Source: Bacteroidota bacterium | GTDB taxonomy: Bacteria; Bacteroidota; Bacteroidia; Chitinophagales; JADIYW01 | Direction of reading: 5' to 3' | DNA length: 64,000 nt | Assembly (NCBI GenBank): GCA_016705125.1 | Contig: JADIYW010000011.1 | Location: 1-64,000, forward strand | Part shown: in pieces, positions 25,005 to 35,310 of the stretch | Position numbering within the stretch: position 1 is the first letter of the stretch | How the letters are laid out: each line of letters begins with the position of its first letter | The notes under the pieces: model-generated | Seen by the model: the letters and a program-made list of their open reading frames with translations, nothing else | Databases searched by the model: none | Told to the model about the DNA's origin: nothing | Translations under genes and position numbers: made by a program

Positions 25005-28000
25005 CTATCTAAGCAACGTCGATTGTCCTCTTGTGCTCATTGTTTTTCCATCAATAAATGTCGCATCTACCTGATAAATATATACATCTAGTGGCGATTT
25101 ATTGCCTTTCAAATAACCATCCCATCCAAATTGTCCATACGCAGGTACAAAATCATATGCCTCATACACCATCTCGCCCCATCGGTTAAATACTCTAAAC
25201 ACATTCACCTTTTCCAAATCTATTGCCGGCATTACCTGCAATAAATCATTCGTGCCGTCTCCATTCGGCGAGAATGCCGTTGGTACATAAATAATATATG
25301 GTTTTTCTACCGTTACCAACAAATTATCCGATGTTGTACATCCCTTTGTATCCGTAATCACTAGTGTATAATTGGTCGTATTCAGTGGCACTTCACAAAT
25401 CGGCTGCTCACAGTCGGTGCAAGTGAGGTAGGTATCTGGTGTCCACAAATAATTTAAATCACCTTGGTTGCCTACCACATTTGGTACAAATGGATCGCTG
25501 CTTTCACCCAATAAAAGGGTAATATTGACACCCAAATCCAATAATAATGGCGCTGGTTCAATTATAGTAGTTGTTTTGTCCAAACTACAACCCACCGAAT
25601 CCAACATAGTAATCGTATAATTACCACCTGACAGGTTGCCAATTGTATTACTCGTTTGTGCATTTGACCCATTGACCAAAAAGCGCACTGACCCCTGATT
25701 GTTCAGCACATTTTGTATCTCTATTATACCATCATTATCACCAAAACAAGTAATGGGCGTAGCCACCAAATCAAATGCCAACTGCTTGACTTCTACTATC
25801 GAATCTAGGTCTGCCGCCTTACACAAGTTAGCATCCATTACCGCCACACTATACTGTCCAACACCTAGGTTTGAAAGACTCTGCTCCGTGCTGCCGTTAT
25901 TCCACAAATAGGTATATGGCGCTGTGCCACCACTTGCGATTGCCGTAGCAGTGCCGTCCTGATCACCATAACAACCCAATGAAGTAGCATTTACATTTAC
26001 TTGTAATTCTGTTGGTTCATTTACTACTATTGGTGCCGATATTTGTGGGCAACTGTTTCGGTCTTTCACCGTCACGGTATAAGTGCCTTTCACGAGCCCT
26101 GTAGCTGGATTCGTCGTTTGTCCGTTCGACCAAAGGTATGTATAGCCAGGCGTACCACCACTCACCACTACCGTAGCCGTTCCTGTATTTGTACCAAAAC
26201 AAATAGCATCTGTTGAAGAGCCTATAATAATGATTTCTGGGTTCTCGGTAATTACAATATCATCTTTACCAAAACAACCATTTGCATCTTCAACTACAAC
26301 AGCATATGTATCCGAATTACTTACATTAATTACTTGGGTAGTCTGTCCATTGCTCCACGTATAAGCAATATATCCAGCACCTGCATCTAAATTTGAATTG
26401 CCTCCAAAACAAAAGTTAGTAGTTCCTGCAATCACTGGCTTTACCTCCAAAAATTCTGTAACCGCAATCGTATCTCTACCGATACAACCTAGTGCATTAG
26501 TCACCCTTACGTTCAAATTACCCGAATTTGAAGCGTATACCGTTTGTGTTGTTTTGCCATTACTCCACAAATAAGAAGCAAAGCCCACGCCAGCATCTAG
26601 CAGTGTTGAATCACCAAAACAGAAGTCTATATCACCTACTATATTTGGTTTTATCGATTGCACGTCCATATTTATCTCGTTTGAAATGGCAGGACTACCT
26701 GTAGCACAAGTCGCATTCGATGTTAATGTCACATTTACCTTATCATTGTTTGCCAAAGCATTGTTTGAATAAATTGAACTATTGGTGCCAACATTGGTGC
26801 CATTGAGTGTCCACTGGTAAACAGGTGCTGCGCCGCCATTGGTTGGCGTGGCAGTAAATACGACTAAATCACCCAAACAAATCGGATTCTTATTAGCGAC
26901 TATACTTACTGATACTGGTAAATTCGGATTCACCACCATCACAACGGAATTACTTGTAGCAGGATTTCCAGTAGGACAAATAGCATTGGATGTCAAAACA
27001 CAAGAAATGATATCTCCATTTACAAATGCAGTACTGCTATAAGTGGCAGCATTTGCGCCTACATTGGCGCCATTGAGTTTCCACTGATAAACAGGCGCTG
27101 CACCGCCATTCGTTGGAACGGCAGTAAAGGTTACATTTGTGCCTGCACAAATATTGTTATTGTCGGCAGAAATAGAAATAGATACTGGTAAATTCGGATT
27201 CACCACCATCACCACTGGATTGCTTGTAGCAGGGTTGCCCGTAGGACAAACCGCATTCGATGTCAATTCGCAAGTAATGATATCGCCATTTACAAATGCA
27301 GTACTGCTATAAGTGGCAGCATTTACGCCTACATTGGCACCGTTTTTCTTCCACTGATAAACAGGTGCTGCACCGCCATTCGTTGGAACGGCAGTAAACG
27401 TTACATTAGTGCCTGCACAGATATTGTTATTGTCCGCAGAAATAGAAACAGATACTGGTAAATTCGGATTCACCACCATCACCACTGGATTGCTTGTAGC
27501 AGGATTTCCAGTAGGACAAACCGCATTGGATGTCAAAACACAAGAAATGATATCGCCATTTGCAAATGCAGTACTGCTATAAGTGGCTGCATTTGCGCCT
27601 ACATTGGCGCCATTTAGTTTCCACTGATAAACAGGCGCTGCACCGCCATTCGTTGGAACGGCAGTAAATGTTACATTGGTGCCTGCACAGATATTGTTAT
27701 CATCGGCTGCAATGGAAATGGAAACTGGTAAATTCGGATTCACCACCATCACAACGGAATTACTCGTAGCAGGGTTGCCCGTTGGGCAAACCGCATTGGA
27801 TGTCAAAACACAAGTAATGATATCACCATTTGCAAATGCAGTACTGCTATAAGTAGCTGAATTAGCTCCTACATTAGCGCCATTTAGTTTCCACTGATAA
27901 ACAGGGGCTGCACCGCCATTCGTTGGAACGGCAGTGAACGTTACATTAGTGCCTGCACAGATATTGTTATTGTCCGCAGAAATAGAAACCGAAACTGGTA

Positions 28001-31000
28001 AATTCGGATTCACCACCATCACAACGGAATTACTTGTAGCAGGATTTCCTGTAGGACAAATAGCATTGGATGTCAATTCGCATATAATGATATCACCATT
28101 TACAAGTGTCGAGCTGCTATAAGTAGTAGCATTTGTACCTACATTCACACCGTTTCTCTTCCACTGGTAAACAGGTGCTGCACCGCCATTCGTTGGAACG
28201 GCAGTAAACGTTACATTAGTGCCTGCACAAATATTGTTATTGTCCGAAGAAATAGAAACCGAAACTGGTAAATTCGGATTCACCACCATCACAACGGAAT
28301 TACTTGTAGCAGGATTTCCAGTAGGACAAATAGCATTGGATGTCAAAACACAGGTGATGATATCGCCATTTGCAAATGCAGTACTGCTATAAGTGGCTGC
28401 ATTTACACCAACATTTGTGCCATTAAGTTTCCACTGATAAACAGGCGCTACGCCGCCATTCGTTGGAGTGGCAGTAAAGGTTACGTTTGTACCTGCACAG
28501 ATATTGTTATCATCGGCTGCAATAGAAACAGATACTGGTAAATTCGGACTTACAGACATTAAAATAATATTCGATGACGCTGGACTAGACAATACACAAG
28601 AAAGTGAAGAGGTCATAACACAGAATACAACATCATTATTAGCTAATGCAGCATTAGAATAAGTATTGGAGTTGGTGCCTACATTTGCACCATTTAGTTT
28701 CCATTGATAAGTGGGTGTTCCACCTCCATTGCCAGCTACAGCGGTAAAGGTTACGTTAGTGCCTGCGCAGATTGAATTATCATCTGCCGAGATAGAAATA
28801 TTTGCAGTTGCTGGAGAAACAATTGACATCACCACTTGATTGCTCGTGGCAGGGTTGCCTGTAGGACAAACGGCATTGGATGTCAATTCGCAAGTAATGA
28901 TATCGCCATTTACAAGTGTCGAGCTGCTATAAGTAGTAGCATTTGCACCTACATTTACACCATTTTTCTTCCACTGGTAAACAGGTGCTGCACCGCCATT
29001 TGTTGGAACGGCAGTAAAGGTTACATTGGTGCCTGCACATATTGGATTATTATCTGCTGAAATAGAAACCGAAACAGGTAAATCAGGATTTACTGTCATT
29101 ACTACATTATTAGATGTCGCAGGATTATTGCTCACACAGCCTGCATTAAAAGTTAAAACACAAGCTACCACATCTCCATTCACAAAACTTGTATTAGTGT
29201 AAGTATTAGAATTGATTCCCACGTTTGCACCATTTAATGTCCATTGATAAACAGGTAGAAATGCTGCATTTGAAGGAGTGCCAGTAAATGTAACACTCGT
29301 GCCTGCACAAATTGGATTGGCCGAAGGTGCTATATTAATGACAACAGGATTGATGGCATTTACGGTCATCGTTACTTGGTTACTTGTGGCAGGACTGCCC
29401 GTAACGCATCCTAACGAGGAAGTCATAATACAGGTTATGTTGTCTCCATTTGCTAGTGTATTATTGCTATAAGTCGCTGAATTTGAACCTACATTCACAC
29501 CATTTAGTTTCCACTGATAAGTTGGAGTGCCTCCATTGGTCGGCGTGGCTGTAAAGGTTACATTTGTGCCTGCACAGATTGAATTATTATCCGCTACAAT
29601 GGCAACGCTTGCCGTAGGCTGTGCCGTAACCACTATTACCACAGAATTACTAGTGGCAGGGTTTCCTGTAGGACAGGTTGCATTGGATGTCATAACACAG
29701 GTGATAATATCGCCATTTGCAAGTGTCGAACTGCTATAAGTATTAGCATTTGCACCTACATTCACACCGTTTCTTTTCCACTGATAAACAGGTGCTGCAC
29801 CACCACTTGTTGGAACGGCAGTAAAGGTTACATTGGTGCCTGCACATATTGGATTATTATCCGCTGAAATAGAAACCGAAACAGGTAAATCAGGATTAAC
29901 TGTCATTACTACATTATTAGATGTCGCAGGATTATTGCTCACACAGCCTGCATTAAAAGTTAAAACACAAGCTACCACATCTCCATTCACAAAACTTGTA
30001 TTAGTATAAGTATTAGAATTGACTCCCACGTTTGCACCATTTAATGTCCATTGATAAACAGGCAGAAATGCAGCATTTGCAGGAGTGCCAGTAAATGTAA
30101 CACTTGTGCCTGCACAAATTGGATTTGCCGAAGGTGCTATATTAATGACAATTGGATTGATAGCATTTACCGTCATCGTTATTTGGTTACTTGTGGCAGG
30201 ACTGCCCGTAACGCATCCTAACGAGGAAGTCATAATACAGGTTATATTGTCTCCATTTGCTAGTGTATTATTGCTATAAGTCGCTGAATTTGAACCTACA
30301 TTCACACCATTTAGTTTCCACTGATAAGTTGGAGTGCCTCCATTGGTCGGCGTGGCTGTAAAGGTTACATTTGTGCCTGCACAGATTGAATTATTATCCG
30401 CTACAATGGCAACGCTTGCCGTAGGCTGTGCCGTAACCGTTATAACTACTTGATTACTAGTGGCAGGGTTTCCTGTAGGACAGGTTGCATTGGATGTCAT
30501 AACACAGGTGATAATATCGCCATTTGCAAGTGTTGAATTGCTATATGTAGTAGCATTTGCACCTACATTCACACCGTTTCTTTTCCACTGATAAACAGGT
30601 GCTGCACCGCCATTTGTTGGAACGGCAGTAAAGGTTACGTTGGTACCAGCACAAATTGGATTATTGTTGGCAGAAATAGAAACCGAAACAGGTAAATCAG
30701 GATTAACTGTCATTACTACATTATTAGATGTCGCAGGATTATTGCTCACACAGCCTGCATTAAAAGTTAAAACACAAGCTACCACATCTCCATTCACAAA
30801 ACTTGTATTAGTGTAAGTATTAGAATTGACTCCCACGTTTGCACCATTTAATGTCCATTGATAAACAGGCAGAAATGCAGCATTTGCAGGAGTGCCAGTG
30901 AAGGTAACACTTGTACCTGCACAAATTGGATTGGCAGAAGGTGAAATATTAAGTACAATTGCACTGATAGCATTTACCGTCATCGTTATTTGGTTACTTG

Positions 31001-31730
31001 TGGCAGGACTGCCCGTAACGCATCCTAACGAGGAAGTCATAATACAGGTTATGTTGTCTCCATTTACTAGTGTATTATTGCTATAAGTCGCTGAATTTGA
31101 ACCTACATTCACACCATTTAGTTTCCACTGATAAGTTGGAGTGCCTCCATTGGTCGGCGTGGCTGTAAAGGTTACATTTGTGCCTGCACAGATTGGGTTG
31201 GCATCGGCTACAATGGCAACGCTTGCCGTAGGCTGTGCAGTAACTGTTATAACTACTTGATTACTTGTGGCAGGGTTGCCTGTAGGACAGGTTGCATTGG
31301 ATGTCAATACACAAGTAATGATATCTCCATTTACAAGTGTCGAACTACTATAAGTATTAGCATTTACACCTACATTTACTCCATTTTTCTTCCACTGGTA
31401 AACTGGTGCTGCACCACCATTTGTTGGAACGGCAGTAAAGGTTACATTGGTGCCTGCACATATTGGATTATTATCTGCTGAAATAGAAACCGAAACAGGT
31501 AAATCAGGATTTACTGTCATTACTACATTATTAGATGTCGCAGGATTATTGCTCACACAGCCTGCATTAAAAGTTAAAACACAAGCTACCACATCTCCAT
31601 TCACAAAACTTGTATTAGTGTAAGTATTAGAATTGACTCCACGTTTGCACCATTTAATGTCCATTGATAAACAGGCAGAAATGCAGCATTTGCAGGAGTG
31701 CCAGTGAAGGTAACACTTGTACCTGCACAA
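25005..31730 (-). CDS. Giant SprB-like adhesin, C-terminal part
   Basis: 2,241 residues from the open frame, continuous with the N-terminal part (31601-35200) once a 1-nt deletion is restored. It holds the second half of repeat 8 and repeats 9-26 of an Ig-like module of about 90 residues. Each carries ICAGTNVTFTA, then YQWK.NGVNVG and NGDIITCVLTSN with three cysteines. Then follow PKD-like strands, SprB-type repeats (ATAIASGGTAPYTYLWNNG and neighbours), and a type B T9SS tail with the signature VPTAFSPNGDGTNDLL, FNRWGEMVYE and GWDGYLKGN. T9SS exports such proteins to the surface and type B cargo needs a PorP/SprF partner, not seen here. The first 40 codons of this frame are out-of-frame reading before the lesion. 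Confidence 0.9.
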   Translation of the reverse strand: MCRYKCYLHWHSCKCCISACLSMDIKWCKRGVNSNTYTNTSFVNGDVVACVLTFNAGCVSNNPATSNNVVMTVNPDLPVSVSISADNNPICAGTNVTFTAVPTNGGAAPVYQWKKNGVNVGVNANTYSSSTLVNGDIITCVLTSNATCPTGNPATSNQVVITVTAQPTASVAIVADANPICAGTNVTFTATPTNGGTPTYQWKLNGVNVGSNSATYSNNTLVNGDNITCIMTSSLGCVTGSPATSNQITMTVNAISAIVLNISPSANPICAGTSVTFTGTPANAAFLPVYQWTLNGANVGVNSNTYTNTSFVNGDVVACVLTFNAGCVSNNPATSNNVVMTVNPDLPVSVSISANNNPICAGTNVTFTAVPTNGGAAPVYQWKRNGVNVGANATTYSNSTLANGDIITCVMTSNATCPTGNPATSNQVVITVTAQPTASVAIVADNNSICAGTNVTFTATPTNGGTPTYQWKLNGVNVGSNSATYSNNTLANGDNITCIMTSSLGCVTGSPATSNQITMTVNAINPIVINIAPSANPICAGTSVTFTGTPANAAFLPVYQWTLNGANVGVNSNTYTNTSFVNGDVVACVLTFNAGCVSNNPATSNNVVMTVNPDLPVSVSISADNNPICAGTNVTFTAVPTSGGAAPVYQWKRNGVNVGANANTYSSSTLANGDIITCVMTSNATCPTGNPATSNSVVIVVTAQPTASVAIVADNNSICAGTNVTFTATPTNGGTPTYQWKLNGVNVGSNSATYSNNTLANGDNITCIMTSSLGCVTGSPATSNQVTMTVNAINPVVINIAPSANPICAGTSVTFTGTPSNAAFLPVYQWTLNGANVGINSNTYTNTSFVNGDVVACVLTFNAGCVSNNPATSNNVVMTVNPDLPVSVSISADNNPICAGTNVTFTAVPTNGGAAPVYQWKKNGVNVGANATTYSSSTLVNGDIITCELTSNAVCPTGNPATSNQVVMSIVSPATANISISADDNSICAGTNVTFTAVAGNGGGTPTYQWKLNGANVGTNSNTYSNAALANNDVVFCVMTSSLSCVLSSPASSNIILMSVSPNLPVSVSIAADDNNICAGTNVTFTATPTNGGVAPVYQWKLNGTNVGVNAATYSSTAFANGDIITCVLTSNAICPTGNPATSNSVVMVVNPNLPVSVSISSDNNNICAGTNVTFTAVPTNGGAAPVYQWKRNGVNVGTNATTYSSSTLVNGDIIICELTSNAICPTGNPATSNSVVMVVNPNLPVSVSISADNNNICAGTNVTFTAVPTNGGAAPVYQWKLNGANVGANSATYSSTAFANGDIITCVLTSNAVCPTGNPATSNSVVMVVNPNLPVSISIAADDNNICAGTNVTFTAVPTNGGAAPVYQWKLNGANVGANAATYSSTAFANGDIISCVLTSNAVCPTGNPATSNPVVMVVNPNLPVSVSISADNNNICAGTNVTFTAVPTNGGAAPVYQWKKNGANVGVNAATYSSTAFVNGDIITCELTSNAVCPTGNPATSNPVVMVVNPNLPVSISISADNNNICAGTNVTFTAVPTNGGAAPVYQWKLNGANVGANAATYSSTAFVNGDIISCVLTSNAICPTGNPATSNSVVMVVNPNLPVSVSIVANKNPICLGDLVVFTATPTNGGAAPVYQWTLNGTNVGTNSSIYSNNALANNDKVNVTLTSNATCATGSPAISNEINMDVQSIKPNIVGDIDFCFGDSTLLDAGVGFASYLWSNGKTTQTVYASNSGNLNVRVTNALGCIGRDTIAVTEFLEVKPVIAGTTNFCFGGNSNLDAGAGYIAYTWSNGQTTQVINVSNSDTYAVVVEDANGCFGKDDIVITENPEIIIIGSSTDAICFGTNTGTATVVVSGGTPGYTYLWSNGQTTNPATGLVKGTYTVTVKDRNSCPQISAPIVVNEPTELQVNVNATSLGCYGDQDGTATAIASGGTAPYTYLWNNGSTEQSLSNLGVGQYSVAVMDANLCKAADLDSIVEVKQLAFDLVATPITCFGDNDGIIEIQNVLNNQGSVRFLVNGSNAQTSNTIGNLSGGNYTITMLDSVGCSLDKTTTIIEPAPLLLDLGVNITLLLGESSDPFVPNVVGNQGDLNYLWTPDTYLTCTDCEQPICEVPLNTTNYTLVITDTKGCTTSDNLLVTVEKPYIIYVPTAFSPNGDGTNDLLQVMPAIDLEKVNVFRVFNRWGEMVYEAYDFVPAYGQFGWDGYLKGNKSPLDVYIYQVDATFIDGKTMSTRGQSTLLR

Positions 31731-32467
31731 ATTGGATTGGCAGAAGGTGAAATATTAAGTACAATTGCACTGATAGCATTTACCGTCATCGTTATTTGGT
31801 TACTTGTGGCAGGACTGCCCGTAACGCATCCTAACGAGGAAGTCATAATACAGGTTATGTTGTCTCCATTTACTAGTGTATTATTGCTATAAGTCGCTGA
31901 ATTTGAACCTACATTCACACCATTGAGTTTCCACTGATAAGTTGGAGTGCCTCCATTGGTCGGCGTGGCTGTAAAGGTTACATTTGTGCCTGCACAGATT
32001 GAATTATTATCCGCTACAATGGCAACGCTTGCCGTAGGCTGTGCAGTAACTGTTATAACTACTTGATTACTTGTGGCAGGGTTGCCAGTAGGACAGGTAG
32101 CATTGGATGTCATTACACAAGTAATGATATCTCCATTTACAAGTGTTGAATTGCTATATGTAGTAGCATTTGAACCTACATTCACACCGTTTCTTTTCCA
32201 CTGATAAACAGGTGCTGCACCGCCATTCGTTGGAACGGCAGTAAATGTTACATTGGTGCCTGCACAGATTGGATTATTATTTGCAGAAATAGCAACAGAA
32301 ACAGGAAGGTTTGGATTTACAGTCATCACCACTTGATTGCTTGTAGCAGGATTTCCCGTAGGACAAGTTGCATTGGATGTCAATACGCAAGTAATGATAT
32401 CTCCATTTGCAAAAGTAGTACTGCTATAAGTGGCTGAATTTGCACCTACATTCACACCGTTTCTCTT
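29239..32467 (-). repeat. Tandem 807-bp super-repeats (four three-unit cassettes)
   Basis: Inside the adhesin, three Ig-like units in fixed order (openings DLPVSVSIS, PTASVAIVAD and I(N/S)..V.NI.PSANP) form a 269-residue cassette repeated four times. Identical landmark positions recur at about 29278, 30085, 30892 and 31698, which are steps of 807, 807 and 806. The exact in-frame step of 807 nt shows recent amplification, and the missing base in the last step marks the lesion. Cassette boundaries given here are approximate. Confidence 0.8.
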
Positions 32468-35200
32468 CCATTGGTAAACTGGTGTTGCGCCGCCATTCGT
32501 TGGAGTGGCAGTAAATGTTACATTGGTCCCAGAACAGATTCCATTATTATTTGCTGCTATGGAAACCGAAACTGGTAAATTGGGGTTTACGGTCATCGTT
32601 ATTTGGTTACTTGTGGCAGGACTGCCCGTCACACATCCCAAAGAAGATGTCATCACACAAGTAATATCGTCTCCATTTGCTAGTGTATTATTGCTATAAG
32701 TCGCTGAATTTGAGCCTACATTCACGCCATTGAGTTTCCATTGATAAGTTGGAGTGCCTCCATTGGTCGGCGTGGCTGTAAAGGTTACATTTGTGCTTGC
32801 ACAGATTGGGTTGGCATCGGCTACAATGGCTACACTTGCTGTAGGTTGTGCTGTAACCACTATTACTACTTGATTGCTCGTAGCAGGGTTGCCAGTAGGA
32901 CAGGTAGCATTGGATGTCATTACACAAGTAATGATATCTCCATTTACAAGTGTCGAGCTGCTATAAGTAGTAGCATTTGCACCTACATTCACACCGTTTC
33001 TTTTCCACTGATAAACAGGTGCTGCACCGCCATTCGTTGGAACGGCAGTAAATGTAACATTGGTGCCAGCACAGATTGGATTATTATTTGCAGAAATAGC
33101 AACAGAAACAGGAAGGTTTGGATTTACTGTCATTATTACTTGATTGCTTGTAGCTGGATTTCCTGTAGGACAGGTAGCATTGGATGTCAATACGCAAGTA
33201 ATGATATCGCCATTTACTAGTGTTGTACTGCTATAAGTAGTAGCATTTGCACCTACATTCACACCGTTTCTCTTCCATTGGTAAACAGGTGTTGCGCCGC
33301 CATTGGTTGGAGTGGCAGTAAATGTTACATTGGTCCCAGAACAGATTCCATTATTATTTGCTGCAATGGAAACCGAAACAGGTAAATTGGGGTTTACTGT
33401 TATAGTAATTTGGTTTGAGGTAGCTGGGTTTCCTGAAGGACAAGCAACATTTGAAGTTAAAACACAAGTAATTTTATCTGTATTTACTAGGGTATTTGAA
33501 CTATAAGTAACTGAATTTGATCCAACATTAACACCGTTTTTCTTCCATTGATAAACAGGAGCAGCACCTCCATTGGTAGGTGTGGCTGTAAAGGTTACAT
33601 TCGTTCCTGAACAGATTGGACCACTTGGGACAGCAGCAATGGAAACGGAAACCGCACTTGCAGGATTAATGGTTATAGCAATGGAATTAGAATTTGCTGT
33701 ACAAGTGCCATTTGATACTTCAAGATAATAAGTTCCTGCTAGGGTTACAGTTAGCGTATTCGTTGCACCTGCAACCTGAACACCATTTCTATACCATTTA
33801 TAACTGGTATAGCCAGTTGGGCCGGTTAAAATAGCATTTCCGCCTGTGCAAAATGAAGTAACATTTGCATTTATTACAATTGCAGGTAGACTTATTGCAG
33901 GATTTACATTATAAGAAATAAAATCTTTACAAGTTCCATCATCTATTGTTAAAATAACAGGATAATTGCCAGGAGTGGTGTAGGTAACCGTATGAGGGCC
34001 AACGCCCACTGCAGTAGTTGGAGTTGCATTTGGACCAAAATTCCAAGTCCATCCAGCACCATTAACAGAGGCATCAGTAAATCGATAAACCATACTACAT
34101 GGGCCACCAATTTGTGTGGTTGTAAAATCTGCCCTTAATGCATCAATTTCCGCTAATCCAGCTCCTGGCTGATTAAATGAAATTGAAAATCCATTACCAG
34201 AAGTGGTGAAGTTATTAACTAATAAACCATAAGTTTTTCCCGCTACCAAATCAACATACCTGAGCCAACCATTTTTTTTCGCAGCTAAGGGTGTTCCATA
34301 ATTACAGTCGTTTCCGACTGATTGATTTTCAGTAACATCGGTAGATACAAGATCTAGTCCTACCAATCCACCTCTATTCAAACAAGCCGAAGCATTACAC
34401 CTTAGGAGCGTTTTAGGTGTGCAACTTGCAGGGCCATTTGGTAATTCATAAAAAGCAAAATCCAAATCATCATCTAATACAATTGGTGTAATGGTAAAGG
34501 TAAATTGACCTGATTTAGTAGCAGTAAATTTAACCCAACTAGAGGCAGTTTCAGAATTTAAATAAGCGGGGTCACCATTATAATTATCTAAACAAGTATT
34601 ATTAGCTTCATCTGAAACGAAACCATCTCCTGCTGAAAATTGAAAGGTTGCTGTACTATTTGTACAAAGAAATGGAGCAGTAACACAATCTCCTACAGGG
34701 GCAGGAGAGGGTAAATAATTATTTATACAAAGCTGAAATGTCCCCTTATTTACTAGGGTTCTAGAATTTACTCTAATGTAATATTTTACAAAAGGAGTTA
34801 ATCCAGCTTTGAAAAGACTAACATATTGTTGGTTTGGTTGTGAAGTTGCGCAAGCCAATTCGTTTATGGTTCCTGTGCAACTACCTGAATACAAAGCCAC
34901 TTCAGGTGTTTTCATTGTACCCATTCCATTGAAATCACCAGTTATAATGATGGTTACATCTGAGGCTATTGCAGTAAAAGAAAACCAAACATCATTTGAA
35001 TTTATTGCCCAACATGCAGGTTTGCCAAAACCACTAGTGGTGGCTCCAACATTGGTAAATTGGCCAGGGGCAGAGCAATAATCGCTAACTGTGGGTATTA
35101 CATATCCTAATTCACATTCATCTCCTTGAGCAAAAGTTTTAGAAACTATACTAAATATGAAAAGAGATAAAAAAGTTATTTTTTTAAATATATTTGCCAT
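31601..35200 (-). CDS. Giant SprB-like adhesin, N-terminal part
   Basis: 1,199 residues from ATG 35200 with a signal peptide (FLSLFIFSIVSKTFAQ). Two beta-rich adhesive domains follow (residues about 25-350) with cysteine pairs, then a PKD domain near 355-435 and an Ig-like unit to about 510. Eight Ig-like repeats of about 90 residues come next, the eighth cut. The frame breaks where GACTCC ACGTTTG (31635-31647) has one C fewer than GACTCCCACG in the sister copies near 30021 and 30828. The joined gene would be about 3,400 codons, one of the largest in the region. Probably a surface adhesin for gliding or attachment. Confidence 0.9.
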   Translation of the reverse strand: MANIFKKITFLSLFIFSIVSKTFAQGDECELGYVIPTVSDYCSAPGQFTNVGATTSGFGKPACWAINSNDVWFSFTAIASDVTIIITGDFNGMGTMKTPEVALYSGSCTGTINELACATSQPNQQYVSLFKAGLTPFVKYYIRVNSRTLVNKGTFQLCINNYLPSPAPVGDCVTAPFLCTNSTATFQFSAGDGFVSDEANNTCLDNYNGDPAYLNSETASSWVKFTATKSGQFTFTITPIVLDDDLDFAFYELPNGPASCTPKTLLRCNASACLNRGGLVGLDLVSTDVTENQSVGNDCNYGTPLAAKKNGWLRYVDLVAGKTYGLLVNNFTTSGNGFSISFNQPGAGLAEIDALRADFTTTQIGGPCSMVYRFTDASVNGAGWTWNFGPNATPTTAVGVGPHTVTYTTPGNYPVILTIDDGTCKDFISYNVNPAISLPAIVINANVTSFCTGGNAILTGPTGYTSYKWYRNGVQVAGATNTLTVTLAGTYYLEVSNGTCTANSNSIAITINPASAVSVSIAAVPSGPICSGTNVTFTATPTNGGAAPVYQWKKNGVNVGSNSVTYSSNTLVNTDKITCVLTSNVACPSGNPATSNQITITVNPNLPVSVSIAANNNGICSGTNVTFTATPTNGGATPVYQWKRNGVNVGANATTYSSTTLVNGDIITCVLTSNATCPTGNPATSNQVIMTVNPNLPVSVAISANNNPICAGTNVTFTAVPTNGGAAPVYQWKRNGVNVGANATTYSSSTLVNGDIITCVMTSNATCPTGNPATSNQVVIVVTAQPTASVAIVADANPICASTNVTFTATPTNGGTPTYQWKLNGVNVGSNSATYSNNTLANGDDITCVMTSSLGCVTGSPATSNQITMTVNPNLPVSVSIAANNNGICSGTNVTFTATPTNGGATPVYQWKRNGVNVGANSATYSSTTFANGDIITCVLTSNATCPTGNPATSNQVVMTVNPNLPVSVAISANNNPICAGTNVTFTAVPTNGGAAPVYQWKRNGVNVGSNATTYSNSTLVNGDIITCVMTSNATCPTGNPATSNQVVITVTAQPTASVAIVADNNSICAGTNVTFTATPTNGGTPTYQWKLNGVNVGSNSATYSNNTLVNGDNITCIMTSSLGCVTGSPATSNQITMTVNAISAIVLNISPSANPICAGTSVTFTGTPANAAFLPVYQWTLNGANVESILILTLIQVL

Positions 35201-35310
35201 TGGTAAAAATTAATTGTGTTAAATATCGTGAAAATTTAAATATTTGACAAAGATTTTGAACAATAATTGAATAAAACTATCCACATAACTATTAAAAAAA
35301 CGTTTTTTTT

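Noticed and set aside
29278..29472. Plus-strand open frames of 60-74 codons at 28-34 kb
   Set aside because: They are antisense shadows of the adhesin repeats, recur at the repeat period and show no protein character.
25005..35200. CRISPR array
   Set aside because: The repeats are 270 and 807 nt coding units without spacers and encode Ig-like domains.
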